Shown piece after piece: positions 6,459 to 15,323 of a DNA stretch of 19,220 bases. Where the stretch lies: positions 1-19,220 of the forward strand of contig CAYUBI010000045.1 in the NCBI GenBank assembly GCA_964443005.1, given 5' to 3'. The notes under the pieces were generated by a model. That model worked only from the letters and a program-made list of their open reading frames with translations. It did not search any database and was not told the origin of the DNA. The DNA comes from CAYUBI01 sp964443005. Its GTDB lineage: Bacteria > Margulisbacteria > Riflemargulisbacteria > GWF2-35-9 > CAYUBI01. The translations under genes and the position numbers were made by a program. Within the stretch, counting starts at the first letter, position 1. Each line of letters starts with the position of its first letter.

Positions 6459-7262
6459 ATGACAAAACTGGGAAGAAATGGTGCTTGTTTCTGTGGTAGT
6501 GGGAAAAAATATAAGAAGTGCTGTGAAGGCAAGCAAATTAATGGTGTGTCGAAACACTTAGACTCACTTAATAAATGTTTAATGGTAACCCTTACAGGTG
6601 AACCTTATCAGCCAACAAGAATCTATTACGAATTATTTAACATATCAGCTGTAATACAATCATTACAAAAATTAAAATGTATATATTACAACCGAGATTT
6701 AGATAAATTTGAATGGGTATTTGATAATGAATCTCGAAATTTAAAATTTAGCAATCCCTATTCATCTATTCCGAAAGAAAAATGCCCGATTGTTTTAGGC
6801 TTAATTGATATAAAAAGAAAAGGTCAATTAATTCTTGATGTACGGTCATTTGGTAGGGCTACTGTGGCAATTGAGTTCTTTGATAAACACATTAAACGGT
6901 CAGACGCTAAAGTTACGGATATCGCAGTAGTAAATAGATTTTTTGATGCTAAAGAAGGGACATCTTCAAATTTTGACGTTTTCTTTGATTCAAAAAAAGT
7001 ATTTATACATAATTCAGATGAATATTTAAAAAAACTTAATGAGTTAGCTGATAGTATTGGATTAGAGTCAGCACTGACGTTGCTTGACAAGCATGCATTT
7101 CATGAAATTGAAAAACTCTCAGTATATTTTTATGACGAGGGCATAACAGGACTCAATAATCTCCTAATTTTAAGGCAAATGCTTGCTAATGAGCATTGGA
7201 ATGGCAACACAGAATTGACGATGTATGATATTGTTAAAAGATATGTTGCAAAGGCAACGTAA
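6459..7262 (+). CDS. SEC-C zinc-motif protein of unknown function
   Basis: 267 residues. The extreme N-terminus is a SEC-C motif: GRNGACFCGSGKKYKKCC, with C10, C12, C21 and C22 as zinc ligands, as at the C-terminus of SecA and in many stand-alone proteins. The remaining 240 residues are not recognised. They look like a mixed alpha/beta domain, with strands QLILDVRSFGRATVAIEFFD and a helical C-terminal third ending in a basic segment. GGAGACGTAAA before the ATG supplies a ribosome binding site. In SecA the motif binds zinc and SecB/ribosome; here only zinc binding is a safe inference. Confidence 0.7.
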   Translation: MTKLGRNGACFCGSGKKYKKCCEGKQINGVSKHLDSLNKCLMVTLTGEPYQPTRIYYELFNISAVIQSLQKLKCIYYNRDLDKFEWVFDNESRNLKFSNPYSSIPKEKCPIVLGLIDIKRKGQLILDVRSFGRATVAIEFFDKHIKRSDAKVTDIAVVNRFFDAKEGTSSNFDVFFDSKKVFIHNSDEYLKKLNELADSIGLESALTLLDKHAFHEIEKLSVYFYDEGITGLNNLLILRQMLANEHWNGNTELTMYDIVKRYVAKAT

Positions 7263-7349
7263 ACGATTATGTTTTTACGGAGAATTAATTTGTATCTTTT
7301 TTATAACTTAGACCATCATAGTAATAGATAACATAAAGGAGAATAAATT

Positions 7350-7748
7350 ATGATGTATAAAAAATATAGTATTGTTTTAGTTGTTATGCTGATGGTTATT
7401 ACGTCGTTGGTATTTGCAAAGTCTGTGACCCAAGTTAGTTATTTGTCAGCGAATGACTTTCAAAAAGAATCGTTGATTACTAAAAATGTTTTGATTGATA
7501 TTCGAACACCTGATGAGTTTGCCAGTGGACATATAACAGGAGCAAAAATGATTGATTTTCGACAAGGTGATTTCGCTGATCAAATTAAAAAGTTAAATCA
7601 CCAGCAAACAATCTTGATCTATTGCCGGAGTGGTCATCGAACGCAAGGTGCTCGAGTAGAATTTGAAAAGCAAGGGTTTAAACAACTTGTTATATTAAAA
7701 GGTGGCATTCAATCGTGGAATGAAGCAGGGCTTCTTCTTAAATCTTAA
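7350..7748 (+). CDS. Exported single-domain rhodanese (sulfurtransferase)
   Basis: 132 residues. Residues 1-23 form a Sec signal peptide (KK near the start, a hydrophobic run, cleavage likely after VFA23). Residues about 30-130 are one rhodanese domain: VLIDIRTPDEFASGHI, then the active-site loop YCRSGHR with catalytic Cys92, then a GGIQSWNEAGLLL end typical of the family. It should accept or transfer sulfane sulfur from thiosulfate, polysulfide or a persulfide carrier in the periplasm; the true substrate cannot be read from sequence. AAGGAG seven bases before the ATG is a strong ribosome binding site. It stands alone with gaps of about 90 and 145 bases on either side. Confidence 0.88.
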   Translation: MMYKKYSIVLVVMLMVITSLVFAKSVTQVSYLSANDFQKESLITKNVLIDIRTPDEFASGHITGAKMIDFRQGDFADQIKKLNHQQTILIYCRSGHRTQGARVEFEKQGFKQLVILKGGIQSWNEAGLLLKS

Positions 7749-7893
7749 GGATTTTCTACAAATTTTAGGTGAATAGTTTTCATGCTTTATTGTACGGTAC
7801 TGCTTAATTATTTGCAGTTGTATTTAAAATAGATTTGAGTATATACTATTCCCTTGTATGAATTGATGCTTTGATTTTGATAAGGAAGGTTTT

Positions 7894-10563
7894 GTGCAAG
7901 AATTAGGTCAGCTAGAATTAATTTTATTATCAAATTTCCATTTTAATTTAGAATCTAGTTCAGAACAAAAAAAATTAACAGAAGTTCAGCAGAAAATTCA
8001 AGACAAACTAATTTTGGCATTTCAGCAGTCACCCTACGAATTATTTCTATATTTAGCTTTTATTAAAACTGAAATATCCTTATCTGCAAGTTTTGTATTT
8101 TGGCAAAAATTTTCTAAGCATTTTATTGATAAGTTGCGCTTGACAGTTTCATTAGAAGAAATGCGAGAAAAACAGCAAATTTTAGTTGATGATGTTTTTT
8201 TGGCTGAATTGCTTTTTCAGGTGCCATTTTTTCAAGGATCAGAATATTTAAATATGGATTGTTTAGATTTTCATTGGTCCGAATTTGTTCTATATTTTCA
8301 ACAAACCATTAAAAAGTTTAGTGGCACAGTTGAAGAATTTTTAAAAAAATATTCACCTGATATTCATTTGCTTGGTAAAGTATTTTTTCATTTAACTGAA
8401 ATTAAACATGCAGAAGACCATTTTGCGTTTATGGCTACTTATTCTATGGATTTTGGCAAAAACAATAAGGTGTCGCATAAGCCATTACAATTTGCTTTAA
8501 CAGAATTTGAATCTGATCAAGACAAATTGATTGGTTTATTGTCTGCGGTTTATAGGGCTGCAGAAAAAAGTAGTTTTATTCAGAATTTAGTCGATTCCGG
8601 GGAGCTTTTTTATCCGATTAAGTTTTCTTTGCCAGAGAGTTATCAGTTTTTACAGGAAATTACGCTTTATGAAGATGCTGGAATTTTGTGCCGTATTCCG
8701 AATTGGTGGAGTAGCGCTAAAAAAGGCGCGCGCGTAACTGTTTCTTTGGGTGACAAAGTAAATAATTCGTTGCTGGGTCTTGAATCCTTAGTTAATTATC
8801 AGGCTAAAATTATGTTGGGGGATAGTGAGTTAACGCCTGAAGAAGTTAAGGAAATATTAAACCAATCTGAAGGTTTAGCTCAAATAAAAGGAAAATGGGT
8901 TTTAGTTGATAAAGAAAAATTGGAACAAAGTTTGAAGAATTGGGAAGAGGCTAATGACGTTATGAGTGCAAAAAATCTTTCAATGGGAGATGCTTTGCGG
9001 CTTTTTATGGCCAGTTGCCAAGGGCAAAAATCTTCTCTGTTTCAGGGTACTGATGTTGAAGTAGGTTTAGGCGATTGGTTAAAGGATTTACTACAAAAAA
9101 TGCGTAATCCACAACTGATAAAAACTGCAAGTCCAGGAAAATCATTTAAAGCAGTTTTGCGCCCGTATCAACAATCTGGGTTGAATTGGTTGACGTTACT
9201 GAATTCATTAAAGTTTGGGGCATGCTTGGCTGATGATATGGGCTTAGGTAAAACTATTCAGGTTTTAGCTTTAATTAATTTTTTAAAAGATAAAAAAGAA
9301 TATACACCATCGTTGTTGGTAATGCCAGCTTCATTGATTCATAATTGGGCAAATGAAATAAGAAAACATGCGCCAGAAATAAAGTATGCTATTGCGCATC
9401 CAAGCATTAATGAAATTAATTTAAACGGTAATATCGATGTCATTAATCAGTATGATCTTGTTTTGACTACGTATGGTATGACCAAACGCTATGTTTGGCT
9501 TAAGGAATTTAAATGGAATTATGTTATTTTAGATGAGGCGCAGGCAATCAAGAACGTCAATACTTCGCAAGCAAAAGCTATTAAAAGTTTGAAAAGTAAT
9601 CATCGTTTGGCTTTAACAGGCACGCCTATTGAAAATAGATTAAGTGATTTGTGGTCATTATTTGATTTTATCAATCCAGGATTGTTAGGTAATATGAAAG
9701 AGTTTGATCGTATGATTAAATCAACGACTAATTTGTCTGGATTAAGGCAAATTATTTCGCCTTATATTTTAAGACGTTTAAAATCAGATAAAAGTATTAT
9801 CGCTGATTTGCCAGATAAAATTGAATTAAATTCGTTTAATGCCTTAACTAAAACGCAGCATGTTTTATATCAAAGCGAAGTTGATAAATTAATTGAAGCT
9901 TTAAAAAACGTAGAAGAGGGGATGCAACGAAAAGGCTTAGTTCTTTCTGTTTTGATGAAATTTAAACAGATATGCAATCATCCAGATCAATTCTTGGGTA
10001 ATTCTGCATATCATGAAAAAGATAGTGGAAAGTTTCTTCGTTTAAGGGAAATTTGTGAAATTATTAAAGAAAAACGTGAAAAAGTATTGATTTTTACGCA
10101 ATTTAGAGAGATAACATCTAGTTTGTCTGATTTTTTAAAAGAAGTATTTGGACAGGAAGGATTAGTTTTGCATGGGGCTACCAGTATAAATAAACGTAAA
10201 GAAATGGTTGAGCAGTTTCAAAGTGATAATTACATTCCTTTTTTTGTTTTGTCATTAAAAGCTGGTGGAACAGGTTTGAATTTAACTGCTGCAAATCATG
10301 TTATTCATTTTGATCGATGGTGGAATCCTGCAGTAGAAAATCAAGCTACAGATCGTGCTTTTCGTATTGGGCAAACAAAGAAAGTAATTGTTCACAAATT
10401 CGTTACAGAAGGAACTGTAGAGGAAAAAATTGCAATGATGTTAGAGGAGAAATCTGCTTTATCAGCGGAAGTATTGGCAGATTCTAAAGAATCTTCATTT
10501 ATCACAGAATTGAATGATCACGATCTAATATCATTATTTTCTTTGTCTGGAACCCGTGAATGA
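7894..10563 (+). CDS. SNF2-family DEAD/DEAH ATPase (bacterial helicase-like)
   Basis: 889 residues, starting at GTG 7894, supported by GGAAGG five bases upstream. The N-terminal 400 residues are the region found before the motor in bacterial SNF2 proteins. The motor follows: motif I DDMGLGKT (G450-T454), motif II DEAQ (547-550), motif III LTGTPIENRLSDLWSLFDF, then a helicase C half with AGGTGLNLTAANHVIHFDRW, the arginine motif QATDRAFRIGQ (from about 816), and EGTVEEKI. All catalytic motifs are intact. Such proteins translocate on double-stranded DNA to remodel DNA-protein complexes; bacterial RapA-like homologues recycle RNA polymerase. The stop overlaps the SWIM-finger gene by ATGA, so the two are made together. 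The target is unknown. Confidence 0.92.
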   Translation: MQELGQLELILLSNFHFNLESSSEQKKLTEVQQKIQDKLILAFQQSPYELFLYLAFIKTEISLSASFVFWQKFSKHFIDKLRLTVSLEEMREKQQILVDDVFLAELLFQVPFFQGSEYLNMDCLDFHWSEFVLYFQQTIKKFSGTVEEFLKKYSPDIHLLGKVFFHLTEIKHAEDHFAFMATYSMDFGKNNKVSHKPLQFALTEFESDQDKLIGLLSAVYRAAEKSSFIQNLVDSGELFYPIKFSLPESYQFLQEITLYEDAGILCRIPNWWSSAKKGARVTVSLGDKVNNSLLGLESLVNYQAKIMLGDSELTPEEVKEILNQSEGLAQIKGKWVLVDKEKLEQSLKNWEEANDVMSAKNLSMGDALRLFMASCQGQKSSLFQGTDVEVGLGDWLKDLLQKMRNPQLIKTASPGKSFKAVLRPYQQSGLNWLTLLNSLKFGACLADDMGLGKTIQVLALINFLKDKKEYTPSLLVMPASLIHNWANEIRKHAPEIKYAIAHPSINEINLNGNIDVINQYDLVLTTYGMTKRYVWLKEFKWNYVILDEAQAIKNVNTSQAKAIKSLKSNHRLALTGTPIENRLSDLWSLFDFINPGLLGNMKEFDRMIKSTTNLSGLRQIISPYILRRLKSDKSIIADLPDKIELNSFNALTKTQHVLYQSEVDKLIEALKNVEEGMQRKGLVLSVLMKFKQICNHPDQFLGNSAYHEKDSGKFLRLREICEIIKEKREKVLIFTQFREITSSLSDFLKEVFGQEGLVLHGATSINKRKEMVEQFQSDNYIPFFVLSLKAGGTGLNLTAANHVIHFDRWWNPAVENQATDRAFRIGQTKKVIVHKFVTEGTVEEKIAMMLEEKSALSAEVLADSKESSFITELNDHDLISLFSLSGTRE

Positions 10564-11300
10564 GTTGGGGTTATTGTGGGTTTGCACCGTATGAATCTGT
10601 TTATGAAAAAAAAGAAAAAGCAAAAAAGAAAATTGCAGCTTTACTAAAAAAAGGGAAAAAAATATCTCCAGTTGAAATTGAAGGCAGGGTAATCGCTAAC
10701 AGTTGGTGGGGAAAATCATGGAATAAAAATTTAGAGTTTTATGCAGATTTTCGGAATCGGCTTTCTCGGGGACGAAGTTATGTAACGCATGGTTGTGTTA
10801 TTGATTTACAGATTTCAAAAGGAAGTATTCACGCCCAGGTTATGGGTTCTGGAACGAGTATTTATACGTGTATTATTAATATTGATCCGTTAAACCCGAA
10901 ACAATGGGCAAAGATTAAAACAATGGTCAGTGGAAAAATAGGTGCGTTAAAGGATTTGTTAGCTGGAAAGTTTCCTAAAGAATTAGAATTGATATTAACA
11001 GATCAGAAACATGGATTGTTCCCTATGCCAGATGAATTTAATCCCCAGTGTAATTGCCCAGATGGTTCTTATATTTGTAAGCATTTGGCTGCAGTGATTT
11101 ATGGCATAGGTAATCGGCTTGATTTAGTGCCAGAACTGTTGTTTACATTAAGGGGAATTGATTCGCATGAACTTATTAGCAAGGTTGTTACTGAACAAAA
11201 AGATAGTTTAATTGCAAAAGCAAAAAAAGTAAAAAGTAAACGAATTATTAAATTGAAAACTTCAGAGTTATCCGATTTGTTTGATATTGATTTTTCATAG
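10560..11300 (+). CDS. SWIM zinc-finger protein paired with SNF2 ATPase
   Basis: 246 residues. The canonical SWIM motif CxCx6CxH is at 164-175 (CNCPDGSYICKH), followed by the usual LAAVIYGIGN helix. The N-terminal part begins SWGYCGFAPYESVYEKKEKA and contains WWGKSWN, conserved in bacterial SWIM proteins that sit next to SNF2 genes. SWIM fingers bind DNA or protein. The ATGA overlap with the helicase gene shows coupled translation, and the pairing is widespread across bacteria, so it very likely acts as the helicase's partner or targeting subunit. The C-terminal 40 residues are strongly basic and may touch nucleic acid. I see no terminator before the two tRNA genes that face it. Confidence 0.85.
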   Translation: MSWGYCGFAPYESVYEKKEKAKKKIAALLKKGKKISPVEIEGRVIANSWWGKSWNKNLEFYADFRNRLSRGRSYVTHGCVIDLQISKGSIHAQVMGSGTSIYTCIINIDPLNPKQWAKIKTMVSGKIGALKDLLAGKFPKELELILTDQKHGLFPMPDEFNPQCNCPDGSYICKHLAAVIYGIGNRLDLVPELLFTLRGIDSHELISKVVTEQKDSLIAKAKKVKSKRIIKLKTSELSDLFDIDFS

Positions 11301-11356
11301 AACTGAATTATCTGTTATATCTTATTTCGGAATGTTCGTTTAAATATCAATAATTT

Positions 11357-11432
11357 TGGTGCGTCTGAAGGGAATTGAACCCCCGACACCTGGCTTCGGA
11401 GGCCAGTGCTCTATCCACTGAGCTACAGACGC
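11357..11432 (-). tRNA. tRNA-Arg(CCG)
   Basis: A full cloverleaf on the minus strand: acceptor GCGTCTG/CAGACGC, D arm GCTCAGTGGATAGAGC, anticodon stem CTGGC/GCCAG around loop CTCCGAA (anticodon CCG, reading CGG), T arm with GGTTCAATTCC, discriminator A and encoded CCA. It lies 18 bases downstream of the second tRNA-Arg gene in the same orientation, so the two are probably co-transcribed. Confidence 0.95.
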
Positions 11433-11450
11433 ATGTAACCTATTATATTA

Positions 11451-11526
11451 TGGTGCGCTTGAGAGGAATTGAACCTCCGGCCAACGGATTCGAAGTCCGT
11501 TGCTCTATCCACTGAGCTACAAGCGC
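11451..11526 (-). tRNA. tRNA-Arg(TCG)
   Basis: A full cloverleaf on the minus strand: acceptor GCGCTTG/CAAGCGC, D arm GCTCAGTGGATAGAGC identical to its neighbour, anticodon stem ACGGA/TCCGT around loop CTTCGAA (anticodon TCG, reading CGA and by wobble CGG), T arm GGTTCAATTCC, and encoded CCA. The strong similarity of D arm and T loop to tRNA-Arg(CCG) suggests descent by tandem duplication and anticodon change. Confidence 0.95.
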
Positions 11527-11621
11527 ATTACAAAATAGCCTAACATTAGTATTTTATCGCACAGTCCCTAGATCGTCTATGAAAAGGACGTAGATTAATT
11601 ATTAGAACATGCATGACTGAG

Positions 11622-12686
11622 TCAGGACTCAGTACGGTCAATCATTTTTAGTAGTTTTTGGGTTGCTCCTGCAATAGGTAGTTGAGTTGTCTCAGCAAAT
11701 GAAACCCATTGATAGTCTTTGCTCAAAAGTTTGATATTTCCTGAAATTTGGTTACAAGCAAAACCATGCAGATTAATGGAAAAGTGCGAATAGGTATGTC
11801 GTATTGTTCCATATTCATGATCAGTTGTAATTGTCAGGCCTGTTTTTATGTGGATTTCGCGTTGCACAGTTGTACCTAATGATTCGCTATTTTCTTGTTT
11901 CCCGCCAGGCAAGTCCCACATTCCGCCTAGCATTTTGTTTTCTGAACGACGTGTGATTAAAAAGCGATTATTCTGCCAAACAAGCCCAACAGCAACATGA
12001 TAATGAGGTACAGCTATTGCTTTTGATTTTATAGGTAATCGATCAACTGCTTTATGTTGATATGCCCAGCAACAGGTAATAATCGGACATTGGGTACATT
12101 TAGGTTGTTGTGGTTTGCAAATCAAGGCACCTAGTTCCATAATCCCTTGATTAAAATCAGCTGGAAGCGTTTGTTTAACAAACGGATGCAGCTGATCAAA
12201 TAATTTTTTGCGTAAAGACGTGAGTGAAATATCCTCCTCAATTCCCCAAAAGCGCGCAAAAACACGTAGCACATTACCATCTACTACAGGAACTGGTTGA
12301 TTAAACGCAATACTTGCAATGGCTGCTGCACAATATGGGCCTAAACTGGGTAGTTTTTGTAGTTCGCTGTAAGTTTCTGGTATTTTTCCGCCATAGTGGG
12401 TCATCACATATTGAGCACCTCGGTGAAAGTTGCGTGCCCGAGAATAGTATCCTAGGCCTTCCCATGCCTTAAGTACGTGTTGTTGATCTGCACTTGCAAG
12501 ATCATTTAGTGTTGGAAATTGATGAATAAATCGCTCAAAATATGGGATCACTGTTGCGACTTGAGTTTGTTGTAGCATTACTTCGCTAACCCAAATGTAA
12601 TAGGGTTGGGGATTATCTCGCCAAGGCATAGCACGTTTATGGGTGAGATACCATGAAACAAGCATATCATGCCAAGGTTTTGTCAT
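11622..12686 (-). CDS. mutY: Adenine DNA glycosylase MutY
   Basis: 354 residues from the ATG at 12686; a TTG five codons earlier lacks a better ribosome site and MutY normally starts close to this point. MutY removes adenine mispaired with 8-oxoguanine in DNA. The glycosylase domain has SEVMLQQTQV with catalytic Glu35, a helix-hairpin-helix at LPSLGPYCAAAI (112-123), and VVDGNVLRV with catalytic Asp136. The iron-sulfur cluster loop follows as Cx6Cx2Cx5C (CKPQQPKCTQCPIITCC). The C-terminal 130 residues form the NUDIX-like 8-oxoG recognition domain, containing GGMWDLPGGKQE. Length is normal. It follows rpmB by 40 bases in a minus-strand unit tilS-rpmB-mutY. Confidence 0.95.
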   Translation of the reverse strand: MTKPWHDMLVSWYLTHKRAMPWRDNPQPYYIWVSEVMLQQTQVATVIPYFERFIHQFPTLNDLASADQQHVLKAWEGLGYYSRARNFHRGAQYVMTHYGGKIPETYSELQKLPSLGPYCAAAIASIAFNQPVPVVDGNVLRVFARFWGIEEDISLTSLRKKLFDQLHPFVKQTLPADFNQGIMELGALICKPQQPKCTQCPIITCCWAYQHKAVDRLPIKSKAIAVPHYHVAVGLVWQNNRFLITRRSENKMLGGMWDLPGGKQENSESLGTTVQREIHIKTGLTITTDHEYGTIRHTYSHFSINLHGFACNQISGNIKLLSKDYQWVSFAETTQLPIAGATQKLLKMIDRTES

Positions 12687-12726
12687 GAAGCTCAGATACA
12701 AAAAATTAGATCAAAGGTGTTGTGCT

Positions 12727-12960
12727 TTAAGCTAAAGCTTCAATAGCTTCGGTTTTTACAAACGGTTTTGCAACGAATTTTTTTACGCAATTTGATTTTA
12801 AGCAACGTGTACATACGCGTAAACGCTTAACATGTCCATTGATATCAGCACGAACTGATTGTAAATTTGGAAATAAACGTCGCTTGGTTTTTATTTTGGA
12901 ATGAGATACTAAATTCCCAGTTCGAGGAACTTTCCCACAAATTTCACATACTTTACCCAT
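12727..12960 (-). CDS. rpmB: Large ribosomal subunit protein bL28 (zinc type)
   Basis: 77 residues from the ATG at 12960, chosen because AAGGAG stands seven bases upstream and bL28 begins MGKVCEICGK; an upstream in-frame ATG would add 19 unrelated residues. CEIC near the start and CTRC at about 53-56 are the paired zinc ligands of the C+ form of bL28. SHSKIKTKRRLFPNLQSVR is the conserved rRNA-binding stretch. A perfect TATAAT (minus strand, 13000-13005) lies between tilS and this gene, consistent with its own promoter. Confidence 0.93.
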   Translation of the reverse strand: MGKVCEICGKVPRTGNLVSHSKIKTKRRLFPNLQSVRADINGHVKRLRVCTRCLKSNCVKKFVAKPFVKTEAIEALA

Positions 12961-12999
12961 AATAAGGCTCCTTGATACATAATTGCCAATTGTAAATTG

Positions 13000-13005
13000 A
13001 TTATA
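13000..13005 (-). promoter_or_regulatory. Putative -10 box for rpmB
   Basis: TATAAT on the minus strand, 40 bases before the rpmB start and preceded by a T-rich run. No good -35 box is visible 16-18 bases upstream, so the assignment is tentative. Confidence 0.35.
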
Positions 13006-13030
13006 AAAAAACGACAACTAGTATAGTATA

Positions 13031-14389
13031 TCATTTTTTTGTATGTCTGGTAAAGCTTAGTTGTAGCCATTGTTGGGTTGTAGGTTCTCGCTTAATAGTA
13101 TCGGAAATTTGTAAGCCAATAATCCACAATACAGTATGTTCGGAACAAAGGAGCAGTACAGTATCTCGTTGTTCTTTGGGCGTTTTTTGACAAATGAAGT
13201 ATCGTTTCAATGGATGCATTCCTGGTGCGCCGAGGGGCCAAAATTGATCACCTGGTTCACGACAGCGAATCACAAGATTTTTTATTGGTAATTTTGATTG
13301 ATCTATAATAATGGTTCGATTCGTACAGGGATAATGTTCAGGTAACTTTTCAATAATTTTAATGGTGAGTGTTCCTTTATGGGGAATTATTGTTTTTGAC
13401 GGAGTTAGGAAAACAGGATAGGTCGTGTGATCTTTTGTTTTTGTTAATCGAATAGTTTGGATAAAAAATCGTTGATAGTTTTTAAGGATTTCTGTTTTTT
13501 CGCTTAATTTAAATTGGCCTTGGGGTTCAGTGTTCGTTAAAAAATGACAGACATTCGTAAGGAATTTTTCTGTGATGATGATTGAATCATTAAGTTGGAA
13601 GAGACTTTGTTTAATGATTTCTTTTTGAATGATTGGAGCTTGTGCGCGAAAGCCTGATAAGAGAAAACCATTTTTGCGTAGATATTGTTTGAAAATTATA
13701 TTGACGTATGACGATATCCAGCTATGCGCTTCTTGTGCCTGATTTTGCAAACGAAGTAACGCAGTTGAAACGTGAGCAAATCCGTTATTGCGGATATAGG
13801 GTAATATATCATGGCGAATGCGGTTACGTGTGTAGTTGCGAGATTGATTCGAGGCATCTTCGTGAAAAGGTAGTTCTTGCATGTTGACATAGTTATGAAG
13901 TTCGTTTTGGGTCAAGGCTAAGAACGGGCGAATAATAGGAATTGCCATAGGAAGTTTTTGATGAATTCCGCGTAAACCATCTAGTGACGTACCCCGTAAA
14001 ATACGAAACAATATAGTTTCTACTTGATCGTCCTGATGATGAGCTGTTACAATTTTGGTGGCATTAATTTGTTGAGCTACTTGAATTAAAGCTTGATATC
14101 GCAAAAATCGGGCTGCTTCTTCAATACTGATTTTATGAGTTTTGCTATACAGCGAAACATCAATTGTTTCGCTGTAATAGGTAATGCCTAATGTTTTGCA
14201 GAATTGTGCAGCAGTGCAGTTTTCTTCTGAGGATTCACTGCGTAATTGATGATTTACGTAGCAAGCTGAAACCCTATTTTTATAGTGAGTGACAAGAAAA
14301 TGGAGTAGTGCTGTTGAATCAATACCTGTAGAATAGGCGACTAAAAGATGATCAGCTGAATCGAAGAGTTGGCTGTTAATCGTGAACAT
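13031..14389 (-). CDS. tilS: tRNA(Ile)-lysidine synthase
   Basis: 452 residues. TilS uses ATP to attach lysine to C34 of tRNA-Ile(CAU), switching it to read AUA. The N-terminal PP-loop ATPase is VAYSTGIDSTALL (STGIDS at 20-25; the family usually has SGG-x-DS, so the first Gly is Thr here). Then TAHHQDDQVETILFRILRGT and SLDGLRGI, and YTRNRIRHDILP, all hallmark TilS segments. The C-terminal substrate-binding domain ends with RCREPGDQFWPLGAPGMHPL (typical RxRxxGDxFxPxG). Length matches the family. ATG at 14387-14389 follows GGGATTAAAGC, a modest ribosome site. It is divergent from the polyprenyl synthase gene, 76 bases apart. Confidence 0.95.
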   Translation of the reverse strand: MFTINSQLFDSADHLLVAYSTGIDSTALLHFLVTHYKNRVSACYVNHQLRSESSEENCTAAQFCKTLGITYYSETIDVSLYSKTHKISIEEAARFLRYQALIQVAQQINATKIVTAHHQDDQVETILFRILRGTSLDGLRGIHQKLPMAIPIIRPFLALTQNELHNYVNMQELPFHEDASNQSRNYTRNRIRHDILPYIRNNGFAHVSTALLRLQNQAQEAHSWISSYVNIIFKQYLRKNGFLLSGFRAQAPIIQKEIIKQSLFQLNDSIIITEKFLTNVCHFLTNTEPQGQFKLSEKTEILKNYQRFFIQTIRLTKTKDHTTYPVFLTPSKTIIPHKGTLTIKIIEKLPEHYPCTNRTIIIDQSKLPIKNLVIRCREPGDQFWPLGAPGMHPLKRYFICQKTPKEQRDTVLLLCSEHTVLWIIGLQISDTIKREPTTQQWLQLSFTRHTKK

Positions 14390-14465
14390 GCTTTAATCCC
14401 AGTGAAAGATAGGCTAAGACTTCATTCACTAGAGTATACCATGATTTTTGAAAGGAGAGAAAAGC

Positions 14466-15323
14466 GTGTTGTTATCTAGCAAATTTGTTCATATTCATCG
14501 GCAATGTCGTATGCTGGAATCACGGCTTCAATTAATGCCTATATCTGAAGATCCATTTATTGCTTCAGTATTGCGTTCTTTGATTTGTGCGCCAGCGAAA
14601 CGATTTCGGCCGATTCTTGTGTTTTTAATTAGCCGATTAATGGGGCAACGCCTAACTGCTTCACTAATGGATTTTGCGATTAGTATTGAATTGCTACATA
14701 CTGCTACGCTGATTCATGATGATATTATTGATGAGGCAAAGTTTCGGCGCGGAATGCCAACGATTCATCAGAAATATAATACCAAAATTGCAATTCTTTT
14801 AGGTGACTATTCAGTTGGGTTAAGTTTGAATATGGTTAGTAAAACTCAATCTCCTGCGATTATTCCATTGCTCAGTCAAACCATCATTGAAATGTGTCAG
14901 GGTGAGATTTATGATCAGATAACGAACCCTACATCTTTTGATCAGAAAATATATTATTCAATGATTCGCGCAAAAACCGGAGCATTGCTTGCGGCATGTT
15001 GTTCTGGCGTTGGTGTAATGGGCAAACAGTCTAAATCGTGTATAGAAAATCTCTATTCCTTGGGTATTTCATTAGGTAACTTGTTTCAATTACGAGATGA
15101 TTGCCTTGATATTACAGGTACATTGCAGAATACGGGAAAAATTAGTGGGAACGATAGTGGGCGCACATTAACTTTGCCGCGTTGTTTAGGTTTAGATGCT
15201 GCACGCAAAGATTTGCAATTGTTTCAGCAGCAAGCTTATGCTGCGATAGATCAGTTTGAATCAGGTTCTGCAAAAAATGATATGCAGCAGTTGGTTGATT
15301 ATCTTGTCAATCGTGATCGTTAA
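14466..15323 (+). CDS. Trans-polyprenyl diphosphate synthase (IspB/HepT-like)
   Basis: 285 residues starting at GTG 14466. A longer frame from TTG 14448 is rejected because AAAGGAGAG (14451-14459) is the ribosome binding site eight bases before the GTG. The enzyme adds isopentenyl diphosphate units to an allylic primer. First Asp-rich motif DDIID at 85-89, second DDCLD at 211-215, with LGDYSVGLSL and CQGEIYDQ between. The residue five before the first Asp is Ala80, small, as in long-chain (quinone side chain) synthases. The usual GKxxGxDLxxGKxTLP end is here GKISGNDSGRTLTLP, so one Lys is Arg. It is slightly shorter than typical octaprenyl synthases (about 320). The product could be the quinone tail; chain length cannot be read. 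Confidence 0.88.
   Translation: MLLSSKFVHIHRQCRMLESRLQLMPISEDPFIASVLRSLICAPAKRFRPILVFLISRLMGQRLTASLMDFAISIELLHTATLIHDDIIDEAKFRRGMPTIHQKYNTKIAILLGDYSVGLSLNMVSKTQSPAIIPLLSQTIIEMCQGEIYDQITNPTSFDQKIYYSMIRAKTGALLAACCSGVGVMGKQSKSCIENLYSLGISLGNLFQLRDDCLDITGTLQNTGKISGNDSGRTLTLPRCLGLDAARKDLQLFQQQAYAAIDQFESGSAKNDMQQLVDYLVNRDR

Noticed and set aside
12961..13017. N-terminal extension of bL28
   Set aside because: Would place the ribosome binding site inside the coding region; the family begins with MGKVCEICGK.
14448..14465. Longer polyprenyl synthase start at TTG
   Set aside because: These codons contain the AAAGGAGAG ribosome binding site of the GTG start at 14466.
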